64,000 nt of DNA from Afipia sp. (GCA_017308595.1 JAFKER010000012.1:1-64000); one strand, 5' to 3'. Positions 8,057 to 17,102 are shown, counted from the first letter of the stretch. Program-made: numbers and translations. Notes: a model not told the origin generated them from the sequence alone.

Positions 8057-8824
8057 TTAGAACAAAGAACCCTGCCCGCTGTCTTCTTCAGGCGCGGCGG
8101 CCTTCTTCGCCCGCTCCTTCGGCTTTTTGCTCGCCGCCTCCGCGATGGCAATGTCCTCGGGGCTGCACGGCAGGATCAGATCCGCGCCATCATTGGCAAC
8201 ACGATTTACTGCCGTTGAAACCTCGTGCCAGACGAATGTGCCGCGTGGCGGAGCATTCAACATCATGATTGCTTCATCGGCATCTGTCGTATTGCCGTCG
8301 AGCCAGCGGTCAAAATCAGACGGCGCAATAGTCACCGGAACACGCTCGTGCAGCAGCGCCATCTCCGGGCCAGCCGCCGCGGTGACAATCGCAACCGTGT
8401 CGACCTCTTCGCCGTTCGGTCCAGCCCACGTTTCGGCTACGCCGGCGAAGGCAATCGGCGCGCCGTCGCGGCGGCGAATGAAGAACGGACGCTTGCGGGA
8501 CGGTGACACCTGCCACTCGTAATATCCATCTGCCGGAAGCAAACACCGACGCCGCTTGATGGCGTTACGGAACGACGGCTTTTCAAGAACCGTCTCGGAC
8601 CGTGCATTGATGACGAGCGCAAACTTGCCTGGGTCCTTCACCCATGACGGCAGGAACCCCCACCGCATCAAGCGAAACTGCCGCGCGCCATTTTCAAGAA
8701 TGACCACCGGCACCGGCTGGGTGGGAGCAACGTTATACCGCGCCGGAAAATTGGGATGCTCGCTGTAGCCGAACAGACGGCGCAGCGCTTCCGGACTTGA
8801 TGCAATGATGTATCGCCCGCACAT
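8057..8824 (-). CDS. yedK: SRAP domain protein, abasic-site shield (YedK/HMCES family)
   Basis: Forms a stable thiazolidine crosslink with abasic sites in single-stranded DNA and protects replication forks. The N-terminal Met is followed by the catalytic Cys2 (MCGRYIIASS), whose exposed amino terminus attacks the sugar. Other family marks are ARYNVAPTQPVPVV, LINARSETV, RCLLPADGYYEW and LLHERVPVTI with the active-site His. Length 255 aa is normal; the C-terminal Lys/Ala-rich tail (KKPKERAKKAAAPEEDSG) is typical of alphaproteobacterial members. No LexA-type box (GTTC-N7-GTTC) is visible upstream, so SOS control is not supported here. Confidence 0.93.
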   Translation of the reverse strand: MCGRYIIASSPEALRRLFGYSEHPNFPARYNVAPTQPVPVVILENGARQFRLMRWGFLPSWVKDPGKFALVINARSETVLEKPSFRNAIKRRRCLLPADGYYEWQVSPSRKRPFFIRRRDGAPIAFAGVAETWAGPNGEEVDTVAIVTAAAGPEMALLHERVPVTIAPSDFDRWLDGNTTDADEAIMMLNAPPRGTFVWHEVSTAVNRVANDGADLILPCSPEDIAIAEAASKKPKERAKKAAAPEEDSGQGSLF

Positions 8825-8920
8825 AAAAAGACTCGAAATACGGTCCCTGCGCTGGAAAATGACACATAAGTCAAAGTTGTTCAGCCACCTTTAACTTCGA
8901 GTGCCCAAACATCAAGCACT

Positions 8921-9448
8921 ATGCCGATACCAGTCTTGCAGGAAATGCCCCCCGCCGGTCAGGAGTGCGCGCCAGACGCGAGCTTCTCCGACGATGCGGT
9001 GACGCGCGCCCAGCGCCTGCTCGATGCCAATATCAATCCCCGGACCGGCCTCGCCACCGATTACCTGAATCATTTCAACGAGGCGATCATGCTGCTGGAG
9101 ATGATCCCCGACATCCCCGAATGTTTCGAGGATTTTCTTGACTGGCAGCCCATGAGCTATCGCGAGCATTTCGCAGCGTCCGGTTTCAAGGCAAAGGAAC
9201 TTGCCATCAGCGCCTATGATTCGAGTGATCCTGCGCTTCGTACGGAATTCGACAATATCACCCTCACCATGACCTCAATCCTCACAACGGTCGGGGACGC
9301 CATGCGCCAGGTCCGGCATACCGAAACCCGTACCGTCCTCGCCGAGCAGGCGACCGGCTGGGTCAAGCCGCTGGTGGCGCTGGCCGGCGGCCTCATCAAC
9401 GGCGGCAGCAGCAATGCCGACGATGTCGACCAGATCATGAACCGCTGA
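8921..9448 (+). CDS. Conserved hypothetical protein, 175 aa
   Basis: Not recognised as a named family. It is soluble and mostly helical with no signal peptide. Features are RAQRLLDANINPRTGLATDY near residue 30, an acidic aromatic stretch (DIPECFEDFLDWQPMSYREH), and a hydrophobic segment (PLVALAGGLINGG) near the C-terminus. Codon use matches neighbours. The stop (TGA at 9446-9448) is followed after 2 nt by the GTG of a Nudix gene, so the two form an operon. Divergent from yedK. Confidence 0.75.
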   Translation: MPIPVLQEMPPAGQECAPDASFSDDAVTRAQRLLDANINPRTGLATDYLNHFNEAIMLLEMIPDIPECFEDFLDWQPMSYREHFAASGFKAKELAISAYDSSDPALRTEFDNITLTMTSILTTVGDAMRQVRHTETRTVLAEQATGWVKPLVALAGGLINGGSSNADDVDQIMNR

Positions 9449-9450
9449 CC

Positions 9451-9879
9451 GTGACAGACTTTTCCCACAACGGCCCGCGCCTTGCCGTCAGCGCCGGCAT
9501 TTTCCGCGACGGAAAGATCCTGCTGGTTCGCCGGGCCCGCGAGCCCGCCAAGGGCGTCTATACTTTCCCCGGCGGCCGGGTCGAGTTCGGCGAAAGCCTG
9601 ACAGAGGCCCTGACCCGCGAAATCCGCGAGGAAACCGGACTTGTCATCGACATCGTTGGCCTTGCCGGTTACCGCGAGGCGCTGCCGCCCCGCACCGGCG
9701 GCCACGGGCATTTCGTGGTTCTGCCGTTTGCCGCCCGCTGGGTCGCGAACGAGGTGTCGCTCAACGACGAACTCGATGACGCCCGCTGGCTCTCGCCCAG
9801 AACCGCCGTGGATGGCCTGCGGACCACCCAGGGGCTCGATGAAACAATACGCGCCGCCACCGCCATCATGGGGCTGTAA
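9451..9879 (+). CDS. Nudix hydrolase (ADP-ribose pyrophosphatase-like)
   Basis: 142-residue protein starting with GTG, 2 nt after the preceding stop. It carries a complete Nudix box (GGRVEFGESLTEALTREI then REETGLVID), with all catalytic glutamates present. The fold begins LAVSAGIFRDGKILLVRRA and closes with DELDDARWLSPRTA. Short Nudix proteins of this layout act on ADP-ribose, NADH or oxidised nucleotides; substrate cannot be chosen from sequence. Confidence 0.88.
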   Translation: MTDFSHNGPRLAVSAGIFRDGKILLVRRAREPAKGVYTFPGGRVEFGESLTEALTREIREETGLVIDIVGLAGYREALPPRTGGHGHFVVLPFAARWVANEVSLNDELDDARWLSPRTAVDGLRTTQGLDETIRAATAIMGL

Positions 9880-9895
9880 CGGCGTTGTATTTGGC

Positions 9896-9939
9896 GCGTT
9901 TTCTCCACGCGAACCGGTACCCACTTCGCTTGAAAACGC
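9896..9939. repeat. Palindromic intergenic repeat (GCGTTTTC ... GAAAACGC)
   Basis: The outer arms GCGTTTTC (9896-9903) and GAAAACGC (9932-9939) are perfect complements and enclose an imperfect inner palindrome around CGAACCGGTA. This motif belongs to a dispersed family common in Bradyrhizobium relatives; a related piece sits at 63913-63951. It lies between the Nudix gene and the TIGR02301 gene and may act as a transcript-stabilising stem. Confidence 0.6.
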
Positions 9940-9986
9940 GACGGCCGCCTTGCTTCCGGCCCGCTGAAAGGGCATATGCGGCCCTC

Positions 9987-10364
9987 ATGCTGAAGCGGAT
10001 TTTCGCGATTTTCCTGCTGGCCGCCGTGGCCGGACCGACACCGGTCCGCGCCCAGGAGGCGGCTGCACCATTCGACGGGGACCTGCAGCGGCTGGCCGAG
10101 ATTCTCGGCGCCCTGCATTACCTGCGCGGAATTTGCGGCACCAATGAAGGCCAGAAGTGGCGTTCCGAAATGCAGGCACTCGTCGATGCGGAGACACCGT
10201 CCGGCGAGCGGCGCAATCGCATGATTGCCAGCTTCAACCGCGGCTATAACGGGTTCCAGCAGACCTACCGCTCCTGCACGCCCGCGGCGACGGTCGCGAT
10301 TCGCCGCTATCTCGAGGAAGGCTCGAAAATCTCGCGCGACCTTACCGCCCGCTACGCCAACTGA
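9987..10364 (+). CDS. TIGR02301 family exported protein
   Basis: 125-residue secreted protein restricted to rhizobial-type alphaproteobacteria. Signal peptide MLKRIFAIFLLAAVAGPTPV is probably cleaved after VRA. The mature part is helical: LQRLAEILGALHYLRGICG, then RNRMIASFNRGYNGFQQTYR and a conserved SCTPAA, with two cysteines likely paired in the periplasm. The start at 9987 is chosen over an upstream in-frame ATG (9885) that would read through the palindromic repeat. Function unknown. Confidence 0.85.
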   Translation: MLKRIFAIFLLAAVAGPTPVRAQEAAAPFDGDLQRLAEILGALHYLRGICGTNEGQKWRSEMQALVDAETPSGERRNRMIASFNRGYNGFQQTYRSCTPAATVAIRRYLEEGSKISRDLTARYAN

Positions 10365-10546
10365 GTTTTCCGGTGGACAGCGCAGGGAGAGCCGGACGCA
10401 ACTACCCGTAATTTCAGGATAACTTGCGTTTCCGCCGTTAACCTTTCCTAAAGAACTGGCTCGCGGGCCGCGCCCTGCATGCTAATGCTGCGTGGAGATT
10501 CCTGCCGCGCAGTCCCGCCGGTCCGTTCCACAGGTTCATTGATTTC

Positions 10547-10813
10547 ATGTCGTATACTTATCCCTGGACGCCCACCCACGGCCTCTCCACCGATCAGGAC
10601 CAGAAGCGGGCGGCGCTGAACTATCTCAACGAGGCCTGGGCTGAAGCACGGCATGATGGCGTCGACGGCGATTGCCTGGCACAGGCCAGCCTGTTCGCCG
10701 CATTCGCCGAACTGGTCAGCACCTACGGCGAAGACGCGGTGGCGAAGTTCGTCGAAGGCCTCGCCGGCCGCATTCGCAGCGGCGAATTTTCGGTGGTGGA
10801 ATTCCGGCAGTAA
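10547..10813 (+). CDS. Conserved small hypothetical protein, 88 aa
   Basis: Soluble, acidic, helical protein with no signal peptide: MSYTYPWTPTHGLSTDQDQK, then AALNYLNEAWAEARHDGVD and FAAFAELVSTYGEDAVAKFV. Not a family I can name. A TTAA-N7-TAAA sequence about 100 nt upstream (TTAACC near 10439) resembles a half-degenerate CtrA site but is weak evidence. Isolated: a repeat-like gene-free patch follows. Confidence 0.7.
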   Translation: MSYTYPWTPTHGLSTDQDQKRAALNYLNEAWAEARHDGVDGDCLAQASLFAAFAELVSTYGEDAVAKFVEGLAGRIRSGEFSVVEFRQ

Positions 10814-10831
10814 CTGCTGCCCTCACCTGAT

Positions 10832-11482
10832 TCAATTTTCAAACAGCTCCCGCTTGCAGATGTGCGCTTGATGTTCGCGCATAACCTGATCCACAAACCG
10901 CTTCACTCGTTTTGGGTCACGCGCCATCGCCCCTGTTGTTGTGACGGCGCGGGGGCGCCCGAAGCTCTCATCGTTTCGCCATCGCGCGCCTGGGGCTTGC
11001 CCCATTCGCGCTACGCCCGATGAGGGCGTGCGGAACGCCGGATGCGCGAGCGCATCCGCAGCCCCGTGTGCAAAGTGAAAAGCACACGAGCAAGTCACCA
11101 CGGTCACGCCGCTTCACCCGGCGTTCCGCACGCAATGGTTGGAACGGCTTGCCGCGCGAAAACCCCCGACGACCGGCCCTGAGGTGATCATCGCTGCAGG
11201 GGACTGACGCGCCGCCACTCTCCCTCTGTACGAGGAGAAAGCCTTGGCGCTGCCCCATGGTGCCAGGCGAGGCACCGGGATATCGCGTTCTGGGCCGTCC
11301 GCGAACGGCGTGGTCGTCATCGCTTTCCGCACACGATCTGTCCGAAAACAGAAGTTTCGTGCGCATCCGGCGATCGAACACCGCGCGCGGCCACCGCATC
11401 CCGCCCCGCGCTTCGTGACGATCGCGAAACGCCCCTCATCAACGGGGCGGGATACAAAGAATATATTCCTAGAACAGGGGGA
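10832..11482. repeat. Gene-free patch, probable dispersed repeat
   Basis: About 650 bases without a convincing gene. The minus-strand frames spell strings (for example SPAAMITSGPVV and CFSLCTRGCGC) that I recognise from many spurious annotated proteins in Bradyrhizobium and Rhodopseudomonas, which points to a widely copied non-coding element. Inside are a hairpin CGCCCC/GGGGCG (about 11429-11449) and a perfect ten-base palindrome GAATATATTC (11459-11468). A 31-codon frame at 10927-10832 (minus; MARDPKRVKRFVDQVMREHQ...) is intact but has no ribosome-binding site; I do not call it a gene. Confidence 0.5.
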
Positions 11483-12205
11483 ATGTCAAGACTTCACTCG
11501 CCCCCGTTGATGGAACCCAAGTTCGGTATTCACGTTAAACCACAACTTAGGGCGCGCGTTATCGATGCGAGACTTGTCAGGCAAGACATCCTCGGACAAC
11601 TCTCGGCGGCCCGTACACGGAGCCCGCCAATTTCAGTCGCATCACCAGCCTTCGGCACAAATCCCCAGCCGTCCTTCAGATTTCACCTCCGTCAGCAAAC
11701 AGCAGCGGCTCATGCGGAGCTGGATGCGACAGTCGGACAATTCGAGTCTCTGGAGAGCTATCGCCGTTATTGCCGCGCAATGCTGCGATTCAGAGGGCCG
11801 CTGGAGCGTGCCGTCGTCTCTCTTGTGTCGAAGACCGACGAACAATGGTCATTTATTCCGATCAGTGACCATTTACGGGCCGATCTCAACGATCTCGGCG
11901 GCCCGGCATATCGCGAGCCGCTTTCCTCCTCTTGCCAGCTTGATGCAAAGCGGCTGCCGGGCGCGCTGTACGTCCTGGAAGGCTCGTCGCTGGGCGCACA
12001 GCTTCTGGTGAAGCGGGCGGCGCTGCTGGGTTTGTCGGCGCATCACGGCGCTCGGCACCTTGCCCAGCAGACCGGCGATCCGAAGCGATGGCCTGCTTTC
12101 GTGAAAACTCTGGAGCGCCATGGCACGGAGCATCCGGAAGAAGCGGTACGTGGTGCACTCGATGCCTTCGCTGCCGCACTTGAGGCATTCCGTCATGACG
12201 ATTAG
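11483..12205 (+). CDS. bphO: Heme oxygenase (BphO type), biliverdin supply for the phytochrome
   Basis: Cleaves heme to biliverdin IX-alpha, CO and iron, and here supplies the chromophore for the next gene. The heme-oxygenase domain starts near residue 65 (FRFHLRQQTAAAHAELDATV) with proximal histidine His77, and includes LEGSSLGAQLLVKRAALLG, the distal-helix glycine motif. The first 60 residues look non-conserved and partly Pro/Arg-rich, and the 5' end abuts the repeat-like patch, so the start is doubtful: ATG 11483 (short-spaced AGGGGG) or ATG 11510. It overlaps the bacteriophytochrome start by 11 nt, a strong sign of coupled translation. Confidence 0.85.
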   Translation: MSRLHSPPLMEPKFGIHVKPQLRARVIDARLVRQDILGQLSAARTRSPPISVASPAFGTNPQPSFRFHLRQQTAAAHAELDATVGQFESLESYRRYCRAMLRFRGPLERAVVSLVSKTDEQWSFIPISDHLRADLNDLGGPAYREPLSSSCQLDAKRLPGALYVLEGSSLGAQLLVKRAALLGLSAHHGARHLAQQTGDPKRWPAFVKTLERHGTEHPEEAVRGALDAFAAALEAFRHDD

Positions 12206-14750
12206 GGCAACAGAGCCGCCGCAGGTCGATCTCACCACATGCGATCGCGAGCCAATTCATATACCGGGGAGCATTCAACCTCACGGTTGCCTGCTGGCAT
12301 GCGATATTTCCGCGAATTTCGTCTTACGGCATTCCGCGAACTGCGCGGACCTGCTCGGCATCGACGGCGACATCAACGGCCGCAAGCTCGACGCGCTTCT
12401 GGGAGAAGAGGCGGTTCACACCATTCGGAACGCCCTGACGCGGCTCGACGACGGATCGCGGCCTGTCCTGCTGTTCAATCTCGAAAACGCGACAGGACGC
12501 ACGTTCGATATCGCCGTTCACAGATACAGGTCCGTTGCAATTATCGAGTTCGAGCCGTCGCTCGACGGAAACTCCCCGCCGCTCGATCTGGCCCGGGAAA
12601 TGATCGGGCGGATATCATCCATCAATGCGGTGGACCACCTGCTACAGATCACGTCGCGCCTGGTACAAGGTCTGTTCAACTATGACCGTGTGATGGTCTA
12701 CCAGTTGCTGCATGACGGCGCCGGGAAGGTGGTGAGCGAATCCAAACAGCCGCACCTCGAAAGTTTTCTCGGCCAGTACTTTCCCGCCAGCGACATTCCA
12801 CAGCAGGCACGGCAGCTTTACCTTCGCAACACGATCCGGATTATTTCCGACGCCAATTTCGAACGGATTCCGGTCGTGCCGGTTCTCGATGCGTCGGGCG
12901 AACCGCTCGATCTTTCCTTCGCGCATCTGCGCAGCGTCTCGCCCATTCATTGCGAATATCTCCGCAACATGGGCGTCGGCGCATCCATGTCGATCTCCAT
13001 CATCGTCGATGGCGCGCTATGGGGGCTGATCGCATGCCACCATTACGCACCGCGCACCCTCTCGATGGCGGAGCGCGTCGCAGCCGAGATGTTCGGCCAG
13101 TTTTTCTCGCTGCATCTGAACGCATTGCGACAGGCGAACAAACTGCAGTTCGCAACACGCGCTCGCCAGTCGCTTGACCGGTTTCTCCGGATCAACGCGC
13201 GTGTCAGCAATCTCGATGACGCGATTTTCGACAATCTGCCGGATTTCGCTTCGCTGATGCCGTGCGACGGCGCCGCGATCTGGCTCAAAGGAAAAAGCAG
13301 GAGCATCGGATCGGTGCCGCCCGCCAGCGGAATTGCAGCGCTGGCCCGTCTTGCCAACAAGCTGACGGAAGGATCGGTTTGGGCAACGCATATGCTCGCA
13401 AGCCATCTGCCCCGAGCGGAGAACTTCGCCGCTGCGGCTGCGGGCGTGCTGATTGTGCCGCTGTCGCACCGCCCCCGCGACTATCTGTTCTTCTTCCGCA
13501 AGGAAGTAGTGCAGACGCTGAACTGGGCGGGCAACCCCGACAAGTCTTACGAGACCGGACCACTCGGCGACCGGCTGACCCCGCGCAAGAGCTTTGCGAT
13601 CTGGAAGGAGACGGTGCGCCAGCAATCGTCGCCATGGACCGATGAAGACCGCGAGATTGCGGAAGCAACGCGAACGGTGCTTGCCGAAGTCGCACTCAGT
13701 CACAGTGAACTTCTGGAGGAGGAGCGCCAGAAGGCCGACGTGCGCCAGCGCATGCTCAACGAGGAGCTCAATCACCGCGTCAAGAATATCCTTGCGGTCA
13801 TCAAATCGCTGATCAACGTCCCCGGACAGGACGGACAATCGATCGAAACGTATGTTGAGTCCCTTCGCGGACGCATCCAGGCGCTGGCCTTCGCGCACGA
13901 CCAGGTGGTGCGCGGCGATGGCGGCGGCTCGCTAATCGATCTCATTCATGCGGAGTTGACGCCCTATCGCGACCAGAGCCTGAATCTCGATATCGACGGC
14001 CCACCCGTCTGGCTGGACGCCCGCGCATTCTCGGTCATGGCGCTGCTGCTGCACGAGTTGTCGACCAACGCCGCCAAGTATGGATCGCTTTCGCAAAAGG
14101 GCGGCCTGCTCACCATGCGCTGGACCTGCAACGACACCGACGGATGCATCATCAACTGGATGGAAAGCGGTGGACCGCCGGTGAAACCGCCGGCCCGGCA
14201 AGGCTTCGGAACGGTGCTGATCGACCGTAGCATTTCATACGATCTCGGCGGCGAAAGCGAGGTCACCTATCATCCAGCGGGCTTGCGAGCGACATTTCGC
14301 ATTCCATCGCGCCATGCGTCGCTCGACACCCGCGCGCAGACCGCAAGCGCACCAAGAGCCAATGTGGCGCATCAGTCTCACAGCGGCTTCGACGATCTGC
14401 ATGTGCTTATTGTCGAAGATGAGATGCTCATCGCAATCAACCTGGAGCAGATTTTGCTGGATGCGGGCGTTTCCGAGATTACCACCGCCTCGTCCGCGTC
14501 CGACGCCCTGCAAAAAATCCGGTACGCCCAGCCCAACGTTGCAATCCTGGACGTCAATCTAGGCCATGAAACGTCGGTCGCTGTTGCAGAAGAACTGAAG
14601 CGACGGAATATCCCGTTCATGTTGACCACGGGCTATGGCGATCGGTCAGGTCTGGTCGAGCAATTCTCTACCGTGCCGATCCTGAACAAGCCCTACGAGG
14701 CGGCAGCCCTCATTGCAGAGTTGTCGATGATCGCGAGCGGGAAGATTTGA
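12195..14750 (+). CDS. bphP: Bacteriophytochrome HWE histidine kinase with C-terminal receiver domain
   Basis: Red/far-red photoreceptor kinase, 851 aa, cytoplasmic. Order of domains: PAS_2 (1-110) with the biliverdin-attaching Cys16; GAF (about 130-300) with the Asp motif YFPASDIPQQARQLYLRN; PHY (about 310-500) with the tongue motif PRKSF; HWE/HisKA_2 kinase with phospho-His527 (NEELNHRVKNILAVIKSL) and HELSTNAAKYGSLS; and receiver (about 735-851) with phosphoacceptor Asp786 in AILDVNLG. The hybrid kinase-receiver layout resembles Agrobacterium Agp2-like phytochromes. ATG 12195 is inside the end of bphO. No photosynthesis gene or output regulator is adjacent, so downstream targets are unknown. 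Confidence 0.95.
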   Translation: MTIRATEPPQVDLTTCDREPIHIPGSIQPHGCLLACDISANFVLRHSANCADLLGIDGDINGRKLDALLGEEAVHTIRNALTRLDDGSRPVLLFNLENATGRTFDIAVHRYRSVAIIEFEPSLDGNSPPLDLAREMIGRISSINAVDHLLQITSRLVQGLFNYDRVMVYQLLHDGAGKVVSESKQPHLESFLGQYFPASDIPQQARQLYLRNTIRIISDANFERIPVVPVLDASGEPLDLSFAHLRSVSPIHCEYLRNMGVGASMSISIIVDGALWGLIACHHYAPRTLSMAERVAAEMFGQFFSLHLNALRQANKLQFATRARQSLDRFLRINARVSNLDDAIFDNLPDFASLMPCDGAAIWLKGKSRSIGSVPPASGIAALARLANKLTEGSVWATHMLASHLPRAENFAAAAAGVLIVPLSHRPRDYLFFFRKEVVQTLNWAGNPDKSYETGPLGDRLTPRKSFAIWKETVRQQSSPWTDEDREIAEATRTVLAEVALSHSELLEEERQKADVRQRMLNEELNHRVKNILAVIKSLINVPGQDGQSIETYVESLRGRIQALAFAHDQVVRGDGGGSLIDLIHAELTPYRDQSLNLDIDGPPVWLDARAFSVMALLLHELSTNAAKYGSLSQKGGLLTMRWTCNDTDGCIINWMESGGPPVKPPARQGFGTVLIDRSISYDLGGESEVTYHPAGLRATFRIPSRHASLDTRAQTASAPRANVAHQSHSGFDDLHVLIVEDEMLIAINLEQILLDAGVSEITTASSASDALQKIRYAQPNVAILDVNLGHETSVAVAEELKRRNIPFMLTTGYGDRSGLVEQFSTVPILNKPYEAAALIAELSMIASGKI

Positions 14751-14762
14751 CTCTCTCGCGTC

Positions 14763-16097
14763 TCAAGGCTTGAGCGTCTCCAGGAAGCGGACGGGCTCGC
14801 CGGTGGACGGCGTCATCACCTCGCCCTGCCACATCACGCGCTTGCCGCGCACAAAGGTGCCGACCGGCCAACCTTTCACTTTCACGCCGTCATAGGGCGT
14901 CCAGCCTGCCTTTGAGGCCACCCATTTGTTGGTGATGGTCTCCTCGCGCTTCATGTCGACGACGGTGAAGTCGGCGTCGTAGCCCGCCGCGATGCGGCCC
15001 TTGCAGGCGATGTTGAACAGCCGCGCGGGGCCGGCGCTGGTGAGATCGACAAAGCGCAGCAGCGACAGCCGTCCCGCGTTGACGTGATCGAGCATGATCG
15101 GCACTAGCGTCTGCACACCGGTCATGCCCGACGGCGAGGCCGGATAGACCTTGTCCTTTTCTTCCAGCGTATGCGGCGCGTGATCGGAGCCAAGCACGTC
15201 CACGATGCCCTGCTCGATGCCGCGCCAGATGCCGTCGCGGTGGCTGGCGTCGCGCACCGGCGGGTTCATCTGCGCGCGGGTGCCGAGCCGCTCGTAAGCC
15301 TCGGGGCCAGCCAGCGTCAGATGATGCGGTGTCGCTTCGCAGGACGCGACATCCTTGTGGTCACGCAGGTATTCGATCTCCTGCTTGGTGGAAATGTGCA
15401 GCACATGGATGCGCTTGCCGGTCTCGCGCGCAAGATTGACCAGACGCTGCGTGGCGATCAGGGCGGCGTCCTCGTCGCGCCACACCGGATGCGAGCGCGG
15501 ATCGCCCTCGATGCGCAGATGCTTGCGATCGTTGAGGCGGTATTCGTCCTCGGCGTGGAACGCAGCGCGGCGGCGGATCACCTTGAAGATGCGGCGCAGG
15601 CTGTCGTCGTCCTCCACCAGCAGCGATCCGGTGCTCGATCCGATGAAGACCTTGACGCCCGCGCAGCCCGGGGCGCGTTCGAGATCGGGAAGATGATTCA
15701 CATTCTCTCGGGTGCCGCCGATGAAAAAGGCGAAGTCGCAATGCATCCGGTGATGCCCGGCCTTTACTTTCGACGTGAAGGCCTCCTCGGTCACGGTCAG
15801 CGGATTGGTGTTCGGCATTTCGAACACGGCGGTGACGCCGCCGAGCACCGCGCTGCGCGATCCGGTTTCCAGATCCTCCTTGTGGGTGAGGCCCGGCTCG
15901 CGGAAGTGGACCTGCGTGTCCATCACGCCGGGCAGGATGTGCAGGCCCTTGCAGTCGATCACTTCGCCTGCGCTGGCTCCCCCCAAGGAGCCGATTTCCG
16001 CGATCCGCCCGCCGATGATGCCGATGTCCCGGACGCCCTCGCCGTCCTGGTTGACCACGGTGCCGGATTTGAGAATCACATCAAATGTCTGGGCCAA
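14763..16097 (-). CDS. pyrC: Dihydroorotase
   Basis: Amidohydrolase that interconverts carbamoyl-aspartate and dihydroorotate in pyrimidine synthesis, 444 aa. Zinc-binding HxR motif (MDTQVHFREPGLTHKEDLE), FEMPNTNPLT, GVKVFIGSSTGSLLV, metal histidines in HVLHISTKQE and TPHHLTL, and catalytic DVLGSDHAPHTLEEK are all present, so this is an active class I enzyme rather than the inactive PyrC' form. It converges on bphP with a 12-nt gap. Allantoinase and hydantoinase are the main alternatives, but the overall pattern fits alphaproteobacterial dihydroorotase. Confidence 0.88.
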   Translation of the reverse strand: MAQTFDVILKSGTVVNQDGEGVRDIGIIGGRIAEIGSLGGASAGEVIDCKGLHILPGVMDTQVHFREPGLTHKEDLETGSRSAVLGGVTAVFEMPNTNPLTVTEEAFTSKVKAGHHRMHCDFAFFIGGTRENVNHLPDLERAPGCAGVKVFIGSSTGSLLVEDDDSLRRIFKVIRRRAAFHAEDEYRLNDRKHLRIEGDPRSHPVWRDEDAALIATQRLVNLARETGKRIHVLHISTKQEIEYLRDHKDVASCEATPHHLTLAGPEAYERLGTRAQMNPPVRDASHRDGIWRGIEQGIVDVLGSDHAPHTLEEKDKVYPASPSGMTGVQTLVPIMLDHVNAGRLSLLRFVDLTSAGPARLFNIACKGRIAAGYDADFTVVDMKREETITNKWVASKAGWTPYDGVKVKGWPVGTFVRGKRVMWQGEVMTPSTGEPVRFLETLKP

Positions 16098-16223
16098 TGC
16101 TGAAAACTCGCTGCTGTTGTTGGGCCTGCGGGCCTTGTTGTCCGCACTTTAGCGCCTTAGGTTGCGGTGTAACAACAAGCGGGCGATTTTTCCCAAAGAA
16201 CTTGAGAATCCCGAGAAAATCTT

Positions 16224-17102
16224 ATGAAAGCAGCGTTTCTGCCCGATCGCGGCGTCGTCAAAGTCAGCGGCGAGGACGCGAGGGCTTTCCTCGATGGCCT
16301 TATCACGACCAATGTGGAACTGGTGACGCCCGGCGTCGGCCGTTTCGGCGCGCTGCTCACGCCGCAGGGCAAGATCATCGTGGATTTTCTTGTCACGGAG
16401 GCACCGGAAGCCCACGGCGGCGGGTTTGTGTTCGATGTGCCGTTGGCGCTGGCCCAGGCCTTTGCCACCAAGCTCGGATTCTACAAACTGCGGAAGAAAG
16501 TCACGATCGATAACCTGTCGCCGCAGCTCGGCGTGATGGCGGTCTGGGACGGCACGCCCGCGACGAAACCCGATCTTGCCTTCGAAGACCCGCGCGACCC
16601 GCAGCTCGGCTGGCGCGTGTTTACGCCAGATGATCTGGTCGATGAAACCGCAGCCGCGCTCGGCGCGGAGGTCACCGACAGCGAAGCCTACGAGGCGCAT
16701 CGCATCGCCAGCGGCGCACCGCGCGGCGGCGTCGACTTCATCTATGGCGATGCCTTCCCGCACGAAACCAACATGGACCGCCTGCACGGCGTCGATTTCG
16801 ACAAGGGCTGCTATGTCGGACAGGAGGTCGTCTCCCGCATGCAGCATCGCGGCACCGCGCGCACGCGCACCATCCGCGTCCGGCTGGATGGTTCGGTGCC
16901 GGAAATCGGATTGCCGGTAATTGCAGGCGACAAGCCGGTCGGCACCATGGGATCATCCGCAAACGGCGTCGGTCTCGCACTTCTGCGCACCGACCGCGTG
17001 TCCGACGCACTCGACGCCGGATTGCCTCTGACCGCAGGCGGCCTGCCCATCAGCGTTGTGTCCGTGGACGATGTGGCTCCGCCGAAGAAAGCATCGGCAT
17101 GA
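16224..17102 (+). CDS. ygfZ: Folate-binding YgfZ/GcvT-like protein
   Basis: 292-residue tetrahydrofolate-binding protein that supports iron-sulfur cluster assembly or repair. The family signature KGCYVGQE (FDKGCYVGQEVVSRMQHRG) with its conserved cysteine is intact. The N-terminus shows GEDARAFLDGLITTNVE and RFGALLTPQGKIIVDFLVT. The stop overlaps the next start (ATGA, 17099-17102). It heads a tight ygfZ-tag-HD run. Confidence 0.93.
   Translation: MKAAFLPDRGVVKVSGEDARAFLDGLITTNVELVTPGVGRFGALLTPQGKIIVDFLVTEAPEAHGGGFVFDVPLALAQAFATKLGFYKLRKKVTIDNLSPQLGVMAVWDGTPATKPDLAFEDPRDPQLGWRVFTPDDLVDETAAALGAEVTDSEAYEAHRIASGAPRGGVDFIYGDAFPHETNMDRLHGVDFDKGCYVGQEVVSRMQHRGTARTRTIRVRLDGSVPEIGLPVIAGDKPVGTMGSSANGVGLALLRTDRVSDALDAGLPLTAGGLPISVVSVDDVAPPKKASA

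Noticed and set aside
8825-8920. LexA box for the SRAP gene
   Set aside because: No GTTC-N7-GTTC in the upstream region.
10439-10453. CtrA site before the 88-aa gene (TTAA-N7-TAAA)
   Set aside because: One half-site is off consensus and the distance to the gene is long; chance matches are expected in this many bases.
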